Shown here piece by piece: positions 54,294 to 63,500 of a stretch of DNA of 64,000 nucleotides. The translations under genes were made by a program, and so were the position numbers. Source of the DNA: Myxococcota bacterium. GTDB lineage: Bacteria; Myxococcota_A; Bradymonadia; UBA7976; UBA1532. Location: positions 620,001 through 684,000 of the forward strand of contig CAUJDF010000044.1 in the NCBI GenBank assembly GCA_963169045.1, written 5' to 3'. Position 1 is the stretch's first letter. The number at the start of each line of letters is the position of its first letter. The notes below the pieces were generated by a model. The model saw only the letters and a list, made by a program, of their open reading frames with translations, searched no databases and was not told the origin of the DNA.

Positions 54294-54776
54294 GTGACCA
54301 CCCAACCGCCCGCGCTCGACGCGGTGCCCACGCCCGCCTTCCTACAGTCCGTCCCCGTCTTCGGCGGCCTCAACGAGGACGAGTACGCGCTGCTGGCGCG
54401 CTACCTGCGCCGCGAGCGCGTCCCCGGCGGCACCGTCGTCGTGCGCGAGGGCGAGCTGGCCAAGGAGATGTACGTCGTCGTCCAGGGGAGCGTCGAGGTG
54501 CTCAAGCACGACCGCCTCATGACGACGCTGGGCCCCGGCCAGTGCTTCGGCGAGATGGCGCTGATCGACATCCAGCCGCGCTCGGCGACCGTCCGGACGA
54601 CCGAGGGCACGGACCTGCTGGTGCTCGGCTTCGACGACCTGGTGCGCATCTACAACCGCAACCTCCCGATGTACACGCTGATCGTGCTCAACATCGCGCG
54701 CGAGATCTCGCGACGGCTGCGCGACGCCAACCGCCGCATCGTCGACCTCGGGCACGACGAGATCCCGCACACCTAG
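54294..54776 (+). CDS. Cyclic-nucleotide-binding domain protein
   Basis: A 160-residue protein starting at GTG 54294 with GGAGG 5 bp upstream; a GTG two codons earlier is the alternative. It is one CAP_ED/cNMP domain (about 18-130) with the phosphate-binding cassette CFGEMALIDIQPRSATV, including the Arg that contacts the cyclic phosphate, so ligand binding is plausible. There is no DNA-binding domain: the C-terminus is a helix (IAREISRRLRDANRRIVDLG). A stand-alone regulatory subunit acting on an unknown partner is the simplest reading. Confidence 0.87.
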   Translation: MTTQPPALDAVPTPAFLQSVPVFGGLNEDEYALLARYLRRERVPGGTVVVREGELAKEMYVVVQGSVEVLKHDRLMTTLGPGQCFGEMALIDIQPRSATVRTTEGTDLLVLGFDDLVRIYNRNLPMYTLIVLNIAREISRRLRDANRRIVDLGHDEIPHT

Positions 54777-54783
54777 CCTTCCT

Positions 54784-56661
54784 GTGTCCCGACTCCTCTG
54801 GCTTCTGGCGTTCATGGCCGCGTGCGACGGCGCGGTGCCCGACCCGGAGGGCGCGGTGCTCGCGCCGCCGATCCTCGAGGCGGCGCACACCGACGTGCTC
54901 GTTCCGGGCGGACGCCTGTGGCTGGTCGGCGACGGCTTCCTGGCACCGCCGGCGGGCGACGTGCGCGTGCGGCTCGAAGGCGTGGTGGACGGGCACGCCG
55001 CGGGGGTGACGCTGATCCCCGCCGAGATCGAGGCGACCCGGCTCGGGATCGAGGTCGACGCGGCGCTCGCGCGGCTCTTCGAGGACGCCCCCGGCCGGTT
55101 CGTCGGGTCGGCGACCGTCATCGTGCGGCCGGCGGACCAGCCGGTGGACCTCACCGCGTCGACGCCCCTCGAGCTGCGCTTCGCGCCGTTCGTCGCGCCG
55201 GCGCTGACCTCCGTCGGCGAGCCCAACGTGGCGCCGGGCGCCCTGCTCGTCGTGCGCGGCGACGGGCTGCTCGACGAGGGCGAGGGGGTGACGACGCTGG
55301 TGCTCGAGGGCACCTTCCAACCGGACGACGGGCCGGCGCGCGACGTGTCCGGCGGGCGGCTGCGGGTGCGCAAGGGCGCGAGCCGGCGAGAGGGCGAGGC
55401 CTTCCTCGACCACGGGCTGTTCGGCATCCACCCCGGATCGTTCGAGGGCCTGGCCTGGATCGAGTCGGTGGCCGCCGATGGGACGAGCCGCGTGAGCGAG
55501 GCCCTCGATCCCGTGCGACTGCGGCAGCAGGCGCCCGCCGTCGAAGCGGTCGGGCCTCGACGGGCGGCGCGCGGTCAGATCGTCACGGTGCGCGGGCGCG
55601 GCATGCTGCCGAACGATCCGGCGCGTGAGACGGCGACGCTGTTGCGCGCAGAGGGCACCTTCGTGCCGGCGGACGGCGGACCTCCGGTCGACCTCGGCGG
55701 GCCGCGGGCGCTGAAGCTGCTGCCGGAGACGTGGATCGACGACACCGAGGTGCGCGTCGCCCTGCGCACGCGGTTCGATCCGGCCACCGGCTCGCTGACC
55801 GGCCTGGGGAGCCGGGCCGGCCAGTTCCGGGGCACGCTCGCCGTCGAGATCCTGGCGGGGCGGGACCGCTTCGCGGCGGCGCCCGTGCCCTTCGCGTTCG
55901 AGATCGCGCCGCCGACACAGCAGGTCTACCTCGAGTACCAGCCGGGCTTCACCGAGGGGCTGGCGCTGTTCGGCCTGCTCGGGGCGGAGAAGGCGGTGCG
56001 CGACCGCGTGCTGGCGGTCTGCCGGCGCGACTACGCCGGGGTGCGCGTGGAGTTCAACGAGATCCCGCCGGCGGGCTGGGCCGAGTTCCTGACGGTGGAG
56101 ATCGGGGGGCGCGACCCCAACGGGCGGGCGCTGCTCGGCCTCGACAACACGCCGGAGAAGGACGACGGCAACCTGCGCCTCGACGAGCTGCTGGGCGGCC
56201 GCAACGCCGAGACGGAGGCGGCGGGCGCGTTGCCGTTCGGCGGCATCTTCCTCGACTCGTTCCTCTCCCTGTCGCCGGACGCGGCGGAGCCGGCGGTCAT
56301 CGCATCGCCTCGATTCGACGACATTTTCGGCGCGTTCAGCCCGGCGCTGGCGCCGGAGGCCGCGGCGCCGTTCGGTCCTGGCGAGCGGGCGACGGGGCCG
56401 CGGCAGGCGCGCGTGGCCGAGGCGGCCAGGGTGCTCGGCAACCTCGTCGGCTCGACGATCACCCACGAGGTGGGGCACGCCCTGGGACTGGCGCGCGGGG
56501 TCGACGGCGTGCACAATTCCGGCGACCTCGAACGGGAAATCATGGATCGCGGCGAGGACCGGCCCTTCTGCGAGCGCGCGGAGCTCGACGGCTGCGGGCC
56601 GGCGACCTTTCAGGGCGAGAACCGGGCGTACCTGCAGTCGATCCTGGGAGACGGGCCTTGA
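54784..56661 (+). CDS. Lipoprotein with TIG-like repeats and a zincin metallopeptidase domain
   Basis: A 625-residue protein from GTG 54784, 7 bp after the previous stop, with lipobox FMAAC. About residues 25-380 hold three beta-rich, IPT/TIG-like repeats (VLVPGGRLWLVGDGFL, NVAPGALLVVRGDGLL, RRAARGQIVTVRGRGML). The C-terminal part is a zincin domain with HEVGH (H561, E562, H565) followed by ALGL and a Met-turn-like IMD (M587). In metzincins the third ligand is usually at H-E-x2-H-x2-G-x2-H/D; here that position is Arg, and His577 is the next candidate. It may be an active protease with altered spacing. The DUF192 gene overlaps its stop (TGATG). Confidence 0.8.
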   Translation: MSRLLWLLAFMAACDGAVPDPEGAVLAPPILEAAHTDVLVPGGRLWLVGDGFLAPPAGDVRVRLEGVVDGHAAGVTLIPAEIEATRLGIEVDAALARLFEDAPGRFVGSATVIVRPADQPVDLTASTPLELRFAPFVAPALTSVGEPNVAPGALLVVRGDGLLDEGEGVTTLVLEGTFQPDDGPARDVSGGRLRVRKGASRREGEAFLDHGLFGIHPGSFEGLAWIESVAADGTSRVSEALDPVRLRQQAPAVEAVGPRRAARGQIVTVRGRGMLPNDPARETATLLRAEGTFVPADGGPPVDLGGPRALKLLPETWIDDTEVRVALRTRFDPATGSLTGLGSRAGQFRGTLAVEILAGRDRFAAAPVPFAFEIAPPTQQVYLEYQPGFTEGLALFGLLGAEKAVRDRVLAVCRRDYAGVRVEFNEIPPAGWAEFLTVEIGGRDPNGRALLGLDNTPEKDDGNLRLDELLGGRNAETEAAGALPFGGIFLDSFLSLSPDAAEPAVIASPRFDDIFGAFSPALAPEAAAPFGPGERATGPRQARVAEAARVLGNLVGSTITHEVGHALGLARGVDGVHNSGDLEREIMDRGEDRPFCERAELDGCGPATFQGENRAYLQSILGDGP

Positions 56662-57254
56662 TGCGCCTCGCGTTGCTGATCGTGCTGGTCCTCTCGGCGT
56701 GCTCCGGTGAAGCCGCCGACGCGAAGGCGCCGGCGCCGGCGACGACGGCCCCGGCCTGCCGCCACGACCAGGACTGCACCGGCGCGTGGAACCCCGGCGT
56801 CGACGGCTGCGGCCCTGTCGATCGGTGCGTCGAGGGCGCCTGCCGCGTGCCGGCGGCGATCACCGGCGTCGCCGACGCGACGACGGGTCGCATCGCGTTC
56901 GCGACACCCGCCGGCGAGAAGGCGTACGGCGTCGAGCTGGTCTCGCACCCCTTCGAGACCGCGCGCGGCCTGATGTGCCGCGACGCGATGAAGCCCGACT
57001 GGGGCATGCTCTTCCTGCTCGAGACGCGGGTGCAGCGGTTCTGGATGAAGAACACGCTCATCCCGCTCGACATGATCTTCCTCGACGACGCGTGGAAGGT
57101 CGTGGGCGTGGTGAGCGGCGCGCAGCCGCGCACGCTGACGAGCCGCGGGGTCGACGCCCCCTCCCGCTACGTCCTCGAGCTCGTCGACGGCGAGGCGGCC
57201 CGCGCCGGCATCGCCGCCGGCGTGCAGGCCCGCTTCTATCCGCCACGCCGATGA
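56661..57254 (+). CDS. DUF192 lipoprotein with N-terminal Cys-rich module
   Basis: A 197-residue protein with lipobox VLSAC. A Cys-rich module at about 33-62 (CRHDQDC...CGPVDRCVEGAC) precedes a DUF192 domain at about 75-195. The domain shows all its landmarks: TARGLMCRDAMKPDWGMLF, FWMKNTLIPLDMIFLD and the C-terminal LVDGEAARAGIAAG. DUF192 proteins are small exported proteins of unknown biochemical role. Translation is coupled to the preceding protease gene. It ends 1 bp before the convergent PilZ gene. Confidence 0.87.
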   Translation: MRLALLIVLVLSACSGEAADAKAPAPATTAPACRHDQDCTGAWNPGVDGCGPVDRCVEGACRVPAAITGVADATTGRIAFATPAGEKAYGVELVSHPFETARGLMCRDAMKPDWGMLFLLETRVQRFWMKNTLIPLDMIFLDDAWKVVGVVSGAQPRTLTSRGVDAPSRYVLELVDGEAARAGIAAGVQARFYPPRR

Positions 57255-57255
57255 A

Positions 57256-57648
57256 TCAGCCGCGGCCGGCGACCAGTCGACGGTAGAGCGCTTCCCCGAG
57301 GTGCGAGACCATGAGGTCGTCGACGACCGTGCGCAACGCGCGGCGCTCGTCGTCGTCGTCGAAGAGCAGCTCGACGCCCATCCCGGGCACCTCTTCGCTG
57401 CCCTCGGCGGGCGTGCCGACGATCCGACGGACGATTCCGCGCAGACTGAGCGGTTCTGGCAGGTTCGGTAGCTCCAACGTGAACAGGCACTCGGTGCCGA
57501 CCGGGAGAGGATGACCGGTGCGAACGAACAGCCCGCCCCCCGAGAGATCGCGGGTGAAGTCGGCGATGAACGCGTTGAGGCGCCGGTACTCGACCTTGAT
57601 CTCGATCGGAAGCCGCGCGTGCGCGCGCTGCTGACGTTCGTCGGCCAT
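57256..57648 (-). CDS. PilZ-domain protein
   Basis: A 130-residue single-domain protein starting at ATG 57648 (MADERQQRAHARLP). An upstream in-frame Met (57720) would add 24 residues of no recognisable kind. The c-di-GMP-binding residues are present: R-x3-R in QRAHAR and the D-x-S-x3-G motif in DLSGGGLFV. This suggests a working c-di-GMP receptor. Such proteins regulate motility, exopolysaccharide or surface behaviour in myxobacteria. It starts 14 bp from the divergent membrane-peptidase gene, so the two promoters must overlap or lie inside the genes. Confidence 0.88.
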   Translation of the reverse strand: MADERQQRAHARLPIEIKVEYRRLNAFIADFTRDLSGGGLFVRTGHPLPVGTECLFTLELPNLPEPLSLRGIVRRIVGTPAEGSEEVPGMGVELLFDDDDERRALRTVVDDLMVSHLGEALYRRLVAGRG

Positions 57649-57662
57649 GACCGCAGGCTCGC

Positions 57663-59981
57663 ATGGCGTCGGGCCCGCGCGCAAAGAACGTTGCACACCC
57701 ATTGAACCTCCGACCGACACGCTTCGACCTCGCCTGGGGCGCGGTCCTCCTGGCCTGCGCCGCGGGGCTCTGCTTCGTGCCCCTCTTCAACCTGCTCGCG
57801 TACGAGTTTGCGTTCGCGATGGCGCTGCCGGTGACGATCGCCGCGGGATCCATCGGGCTGCGGACTGCGCGGCGCCTCGGGCCGTCCGAGGCCCTGCTGG
57901 CCGCGCGCCGCGCCGCCGGGCACGCGCTGGCGCTGGCGGCGGTGCCGCTCGTGCCGATCACGCTGAACATGCTGCGCGTCCGCAACTGCAACTACACCGA
58001 AGGACTGACGTTGTACGCGCTGCTGCCGGGCCTGGCGGCGGTGGTGGGCGCGCTGTGGGGCACGGCGTGCGGGCTCTTCTCGCCGCGCCGCGGGGGCTGG
58101 CTCTACGCGGCGGTGGTGCTCGGCAGCATCGTCATGGCCGTCGCCGCCTTCTGGACGCAGCCGCCGATCGACGCGTTCAACGCCTTCCTCGGGTACTACC
58201 CGGGCTCCCTGTACGACGAGGTGATCCCGCTCGACGACCGGCTGCTCTGGTCGCGGGCCGAGGATCTGGCGTGGGCCTTCGCGGCGATGGCCGCGGCGAT
58301 GGCGCTGCGGCGGCCGGCGGGCGCGAATGCCCGGCGGCGCTACGCTTGGGGGTTCCTGACGCTGCTGGCGGTGCTCGCCGTCCGACTGACGGCGACGGCG
58401 CACGATGTCCACCGGAACGCGGGTCACATCCAGATCGCGCTCGGCGGCCGGTACGAGGCGCCCGGCCTCGTGGTCTACCACCCGAAGGCCTGGCCGGCGG
58501 AGAGCGTGGCCGATCTCGCGCTCGAGCTGCGTTTCGCGCTCGGCGAGCTCGAGGCGTTCTTCGGGGTGAAGCCGTCGGGCCCCGTCGAGGCTTACCTGTA
58601 CCCCGACGAGCGGACGAAGAAGCGGCTGATGGGCGCCGGCGGCACGCGCATCGCGAAGCCGTGGCAGCGCGCCATCCACGTCCACGCGCCGGCAATCGGG
58701 CAGGAGGTGCTGCGGCACGAGCTGGCGCACGTCGTGGCCGCCGAGATCGCCGATCCACCCCTGCACGTCAGCCTCTACAACGGGTTCATCCCCCACCCCG
58801 GCCTGATCGAAGGCGTGGCGGTGGCGGCGACGTGGGACGGCGGCCGCCTCGACCCGCACCAGTGGACGGCGGCGATGCGGCGCATCGGCGTGGCGCCGAA
58901 GATCGAGCACGTGATGCAGCCGGACGGCTTCCTCACGAGCAACTCGCGGGCGGCGTACACATTGTGCGGCTCCTTCGTGCGCTACCTGCGCGAGAAGGCC
59001 GGCAGCGAGGTGCTGGCGCGCGTGTACCGCACCGGGACGTTCGACGCCGACGGCGACGCGTCCTTCGACTCGCTGGTGAGCGGGTGGAGCGCGCACGTGG
59101 ACGCGCAACCGCTGAGCGAGGGCGCGCTGGCGATGGCACAGGTGCGCTTCGACCGGCCGGCGATCTTCGGGAAGGTGTGCGCGCACGAGGTGGCGGCCCT
59201 GTGGGACCTGGCGGAGGGCAGCGAAGGGCGCGGCGAGTTCGTGGCGGCGCTGGCGCGTGTGGACGAGATCCTCGGGCACGTGCCGAAGGACGCGGACGCG
59301 GCGCTCCACCGGGCACAGCTGCAGTACCGCACGGGCGACGTCGAGGGTGCGCGCGCGACGGCGGCGATCGTCGCCGAGCGCCAGGACGTCGGCATCGCCC
59401 GGCGGGCGCGGGCACGGGAGTGGCTCGCCGACCTCGACGGGCTGGAGGGCCGGCTCGAGGCCGCGCGCGACGCGTACGGCAGCGCGCTGAAGACGGCGTT
59501 CGACCGCGCGCAGGAGCGGCGGCTGGCGGTGAAGCTGGCGGCGCTCGAAGCGGGCGAGGCCGGGCGGGAGGTGTTGAAGCTGCTGGCCGCGCCGCCCGGT
59601 GGCGATGGGGCCGACGCGGTCTTCGCACGGGTGCGCGAGCTGCGCCCGGACTGGGCCGTCGGCCGCTATCTGCTGGGTCGGCGCCAGGTGCAGAAGCGCG
59701 CATGGGAGGCGGGCGCGGAGACGCTGCGGGGCGCGCTGGCGGCAGGGCTGCAGCCCCCCGCCCTGCGGCTCGAAGCCGAGCGGCTCCTCGCCGAGGCGCT
59801 GTTCAGCCGGAGGCGCTACGCCGAGGCGGCCATCGCGTTCGCCACGCTCGCCGAGCGGACGGACCTGGGCCTCGACCGCGGCGAGTCGGAGACGCTGCGC
59901 ACCTGGTCGCGCCGCGCTCGTTTCTTCGAGGCGCATCGCGACGCGCCGCCGCCGACGACGACGGCCGCCGCCGGACGCTGA
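57663..59981 (+). CDS. Membrane protein with gluzincin-like peptidase and TPR-like domain
   Basis: A 772-residue protein. Six to seven membrane helices occupy about residues 20-240. A peptidase-like domain follows with HELAH (H352, E353, H356) and a downstream Glu383 in LIEGVAVAA, the gluzincin (peptidase MA-like) ligand arrangement. The C-terminal ~270 residues are TPR-like helices (AALHRAQLQYRTGDVEGARAT; RYLLGRRQVQKRAWEAGAETL). The membrane part anchors the protease domain, probably facing the periplasm. Substrates are unknown. Confidence 0.8.
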   Translation: MASGPRAKNVAHPLNLRPTRFDLAWGAVLLACAAGLCFVPLFNLLAYEFAFAMALPVTIAAGSIGLRTARRLGPSEALLAARRAAGHALALAAVPLVPITLNMLRVRNCNYTEGLTLYALLPGLAAVVGALWGTACGLFSPRRGGWLYAAVVLGSIVMAVAAFWTQPPIDAFNAFLGYYPGSLYDEVIPLDDRLLWSRAEDLAWAFAAMAAAMALRRPAGANARRRYAWGFLTLLAVLAVRLTATAHDVHRNAGHIQIALGGRYEAPGLVVYHPKAWPAESVADLALELRFALGELEAFFGVKPSGPVEAYLYPDERTKKRLMGAGGTRIAKPWQRAIHVHAPAIGQEVLRHELAHVVAAEIADPPLHVSLYNGFIPHPGLIEGVAVAATWDGGRLDPHQWTAAMRRIGVAPKIEHVMQPDGFLTSNSRAAYTLCGSFVRYLREKAGSEVLARVYRTGTFDADGDASFDSLVSGWSAHVDAQPLSEGALAMAQVRFDRPAIFGKVCAHEVAALWDLAEGSEGRGEFVAALARVDEILGHVPKDADAALHRAQLQYRTGDVEGARATAAIVAERQDVGIARRARAREWLADLDGLEGRLEAARDAYGSALKTAFDRAQERRLAVKLAALEAGEAGREVLKLLAAPPGGDGADAVFARVRELRPDWAVGRYLLGRRQVQKRAWEAGAETLRGALAAGLQPPALRLEAERLLAEALFSRRRYAEAAIAFATLAERTDLGLDRGESETLRTWSRRARFFEAHRDAPPPTTTAAAGR

Positions 59982-60001
59982 GGCGACGGGGCGGCGCGCA
60001 A

Positions 60002-60030
60002 TTGACACGCCTGCGGCGCCCGCACAAGAT
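60002..60030 (+). promoter_or_regulatory. Candidate sigma-70 promoter of the NTF2-like lipoprotein gene
   Basis: A perfect TTGACA (60002-60007), 17-bp spacer, and CAAGAT (60025-60030) lie 78 bp before the ATG at 60108, in the 126-bp gap after the membrane peptidase gene. Confidence 0.5.
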
Positions 60031-60107
60031 GCGCGCGGAATATGCGACGCTGCGGCCTCCGTTGCTGGCTGGCGTCGGCGGCAATCCGAGAGCTCCGGAG
60101 GGGCGGC

Positions 60108-60584
60108 ATGCGTTCGTTGTTCGCGCGCGGCGCGCTGGTGTTTGGGCTGGCGCTGTCCGCCTGCGGTCCCAACTACATCCGCGGCACCAAGATCGAGGCG
60201 ACGCCCGAGAAGCAGGCGCTCGCCGATCTCGTCGAGCGCTACCGCCAGGCCGTGGAACAGCGTGATCTCGACGCCATCGAGCGGCTCGCCAGCAACGACT
60301 ACTACGAGAACGGCAGCACGACCGAAGAGCCTGCCGACGATTACGACTTCAACGGCCTCGTGAAGGTCCTTCGCGACCTGAAGGAGAAGCTGAAGGCCGT
60401 GAAGTACCAGATCGACATCACCGACATCACGGTGCTCGGCGAGCAGGCCACGGTCGATTACGAGTACCGCAGCCAGTTCCTCTTCGCGAGCGGCGAGCAG
60501 GACCGCTGGGAGACCGCCAACGACCGCAACCGCTTGACGTTCAAGCGCGAGAACGGTCAGTGGCGCGTCATCTCGGGGCTCTGA
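60108..60584 (+). CDS. NTF2-like-fold lipoprotein
   Basis: A 158-residue protein starting at the ATG at 60108 with a GGAGGGG site; the longer upstream ORF lacks a signal. The lipobox is ALSAC. The mature part (about 30-158) has the alpha-then-beta pattern of SnoaL/NTF2-like domains: ALADLVERYRQAVEQRDLDA, then strands ending LTFKRENGQWRVISGL. Typical of small envelope lipoproteins of unknown role. It ends 3 bp before the convergent giant TPR gene. Confidence 0.82.
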   Translation: MRSLFARGALVFGLALSACGPNYIRGTKIEATPEKQALADLVERYRQAVEQRDLDAIERLASNDYYENGSTTEEPADDYDFNGLVKVLRDLKEKLKAVKYQIDITDITVLGEQATVDYEYRSQFLFASGEQDRWETANDRNRLTFKRENGQWRVISGL

Positions 60585-60587
60585 CCG

Positions 60588-63500
60588 TCAGGCTTCCACG
60601 AGGCCGGGTGACGGGCCGACGCTGCGCATGAGCTCGTGGCAGGGGCCGCCGAAGGCGAAGCGGTAGAGGTCGGCGATCGCCGGCGACTTCTCGAGCAACT
60701 CGGCGAAGGCCTCCGGACCGGCGACGCGAAGGCCCCGCACCGCCTCCTCCTCGCGCTGCAAGAGCGCGATCGCGCGCGCCAGATCGCCCGACAACACGAA
60801 GCCGACGCGGTTGGCGGTCCGACGGACGGCGTCCGCCCAGTCATCGAACGCGCGGGGTCCCGAGGCGATGACCGGGCCCGCCAGCTGGACCAGCGCGTCG
60901 AGCTGGGCGCCGTCCAGGCGTTCGATCAGGAATTCTGCCCAGAATCCGAGACGTTCCGGGTCCGCGCCCGCATCGATGGCCCACGTGGCGCCCTCGTCGG
61001 GGAGCGCCAGCGCGACGGCGGCGCCGAAGAAGGCGCGCGCCTCCTCGGCGGGGACGAAGGCGGCGAGGACGGCCGGGCCGCGCGTGAGCTCGATGGCGCG
61101 GGCCAGAAGGAAGCGGCGCTCGGCCTCCGCGAGCCCGTGGGCGAGGCCGCCACCGGCGACGAGCTCCGGCGGATCGAGGCGCGCGAGGCTGATCGTCCGG
61201 TCGTCGGTGTGGCTGAGCCACAGCTTGCGGCGGCCGAGGTCGAGCGCCCGCGCGAGCTCGTCGGCCGCCTCCGCCAGCGGCGGGTGGAGCACCGCGGCGG
61301 GCTCGCCGGGGACGTCGCGCGAGACACCGAACAGCGGCGCGAGGTGCGCGCCGACCCACTCGTGGAGCGTCCGCGCCAGCAATCCCGCCGGCTGCCGCAG
61401 CGACGGGTCGGCCACGAGCTCGGCGCGCTGCGTGGCGTCGGGCGCCGACGCCGAGGGCGCGTCGAACGGCCCGGACTGCGCGCGCGCGAGCTCCGCCTCC
61501 TCGCGCGTCGACTGCTTCAGCATCACGAGCAGGCGCAAGGGGGTGACCGACCAGTCGCCGCGCCCGGCGGCGCGATAGAGCGCCACCAGGTCGCGCAGGG
61601 CTTCGGGGTCCCCCGGCCGGCCGCGCAGGTAGGCGAGCCGGTGCCGGATGGCCCGCTCGATGTGGTCGGCGTCGCCGGGCGCGTGCACCGCGCGCTGCGC
61701 CAGCTCGCCATACAGCGCCGCGAGCGCCGCGCGCGCCTCGAGGTGGTGCGGATCCGCCGCGAGGACCTCCTCATAGACCTCGAGCGCGCCGGCCACGTCG
61801 CCCCGATCACGCAGCGCGAGGCCGAGCAGCTCGAGGATGGGCAGTCGGGCGGGGCCCGGCGTGCCGGTGATGCCCTCCCACAGGCGGCGCAGGGACTGGC
61901 GCTGCGCGTCGGCCGGCGCGTCGTCGAGCGTCGCGAGGAGGCCACGCGCGGCGGGCAACAGCAGCGGCGACCGGTCGATCGCCCGCAGGAACGCCGCCTG
62001 CGCTGCGGCGCCGTCGCCCCGGCGGCGATGAATCTCGCCGGCGGCGCAGAACAGCTCGGCGGCACGATTGGGATCGGGCTCGTCCACGAGCAGGCGCTCG
62101 ATCAGCGCGAGGGCCGGCTCGAGGCGCTGCTGCTCGCGGTAGAGCGCCAGGACGCGCTCGAGGAGCGAGCGCTCGTCGAGGCCCTCGGCGATGGCGCGAT
62201 CGTAGAAGCTCAACGCGCGCGCGGGTTTGCCGAGGCGGGTCTCCGCGATGAGACCGGCGGCCATGAGCGCCACGCCGCGCAGGCGGGGGTCGTCGATCGC
62301 GGCGGCGAGCTTCTCGCGCAGACGCAGCGCCGCCTCCCAACGGCCGGCCCGCTCCTGTACGTTCGCGAGCGCCTCCAGCGCCTCGACCCGCGTCTCCGGC
62401 GCGAGCGCCGCCGCCTCGAAGTGGCGGACGGAGCGCTCTTCGTCGCCGGCGGCGCGGAACGCCCTCGCGCGGCGGAGATGCTCGGCGGCCTTGCGCGCCG
62501 CGGCCTCGGACTCGGTCGCGCCTTCGGGCGCGGGCGGCAGCGTGGGCACGCGTTCGTAGATCACCGCGGCCTCGGCCAGCTCGCCGACGGCGGTCAGCGC
62601 CGTCGCCAGCGTCCAGGCGATGTCCTCGCGATCCGGTGCGTACCGGTGGGCGTCGCGCAGGCAGGCCATCGCCCCGGCCACGTCGCCCTCGTCGCGCGCG
62701 GCGTGCGCGCGATCGAGCTGGACGGCGGCCATCAGCGGGGCCAGGCGCTCGGTCTCCCCCAGCTCGAGGCGCGAGGCCAGGTGTCCCGCGAGCGCGTCGA
62801 GGGCCGGCACGTCGCCGCGGCTGCGCGCGAGCTCGACGAGCGCCTCGAGCGCCGCGACGCAGCCGGGATCGGCGTCGACCGCCGCCGAGAAGGCCGCGAC
62901 CGCCGCGTCGACGTCGCCGCGCTGGTCGTGGTGCAGGGCGCCCAGCGCGCAGAGCGCGGCGGCCCGCGCCGGTCCGGTGGCGCCGGCGGCGCGCGCCTCG
63001 TGCTGGCGCGCGAGCAGGTCCCAGTCGTGGTGGGCCTCGGCGAAACGCGCGACAGCGGCGCTCGCGTCGGCGTGGCCGGGCGCGCGCTCGAGCACCGCCT
63101 GCCACACCGCGACGGCGGCGTCGGCCGCGCCGAGCTTCTCGAGCTCGCGCGCGCCGGACACGATGTCCGCGACGTCGGCGCCGGCGGCCGACTGGCCGAG
63201 CAGGGCCTCGCGCAGGGCCGCGGCGTCGTGCGCCCGCACCGCCAGCGCCCGCAGACGGGCCAGGAGCTCCGCGTGGACGGGCGCCGTCGCCAGGGCCTCG
63301 CGCAGCGTCTTCATCGCGGCGTCCACCCGGAAGAGGCGGTCCGCCTGCAAGTCCGCCAGGCGCAGCGCCCAGCCGGTGCGATCGGTGTCGTCGCCGAGGA
63401 GCGGCGGGCCGTGGCGCTCGAGCAGCGCGACCAGATCCGCGAAGCGCTGTTCGCCCTCGAGGAGCGCGGCCACGTCGCGGGCCAGCTCGAGGTCGCCGGG

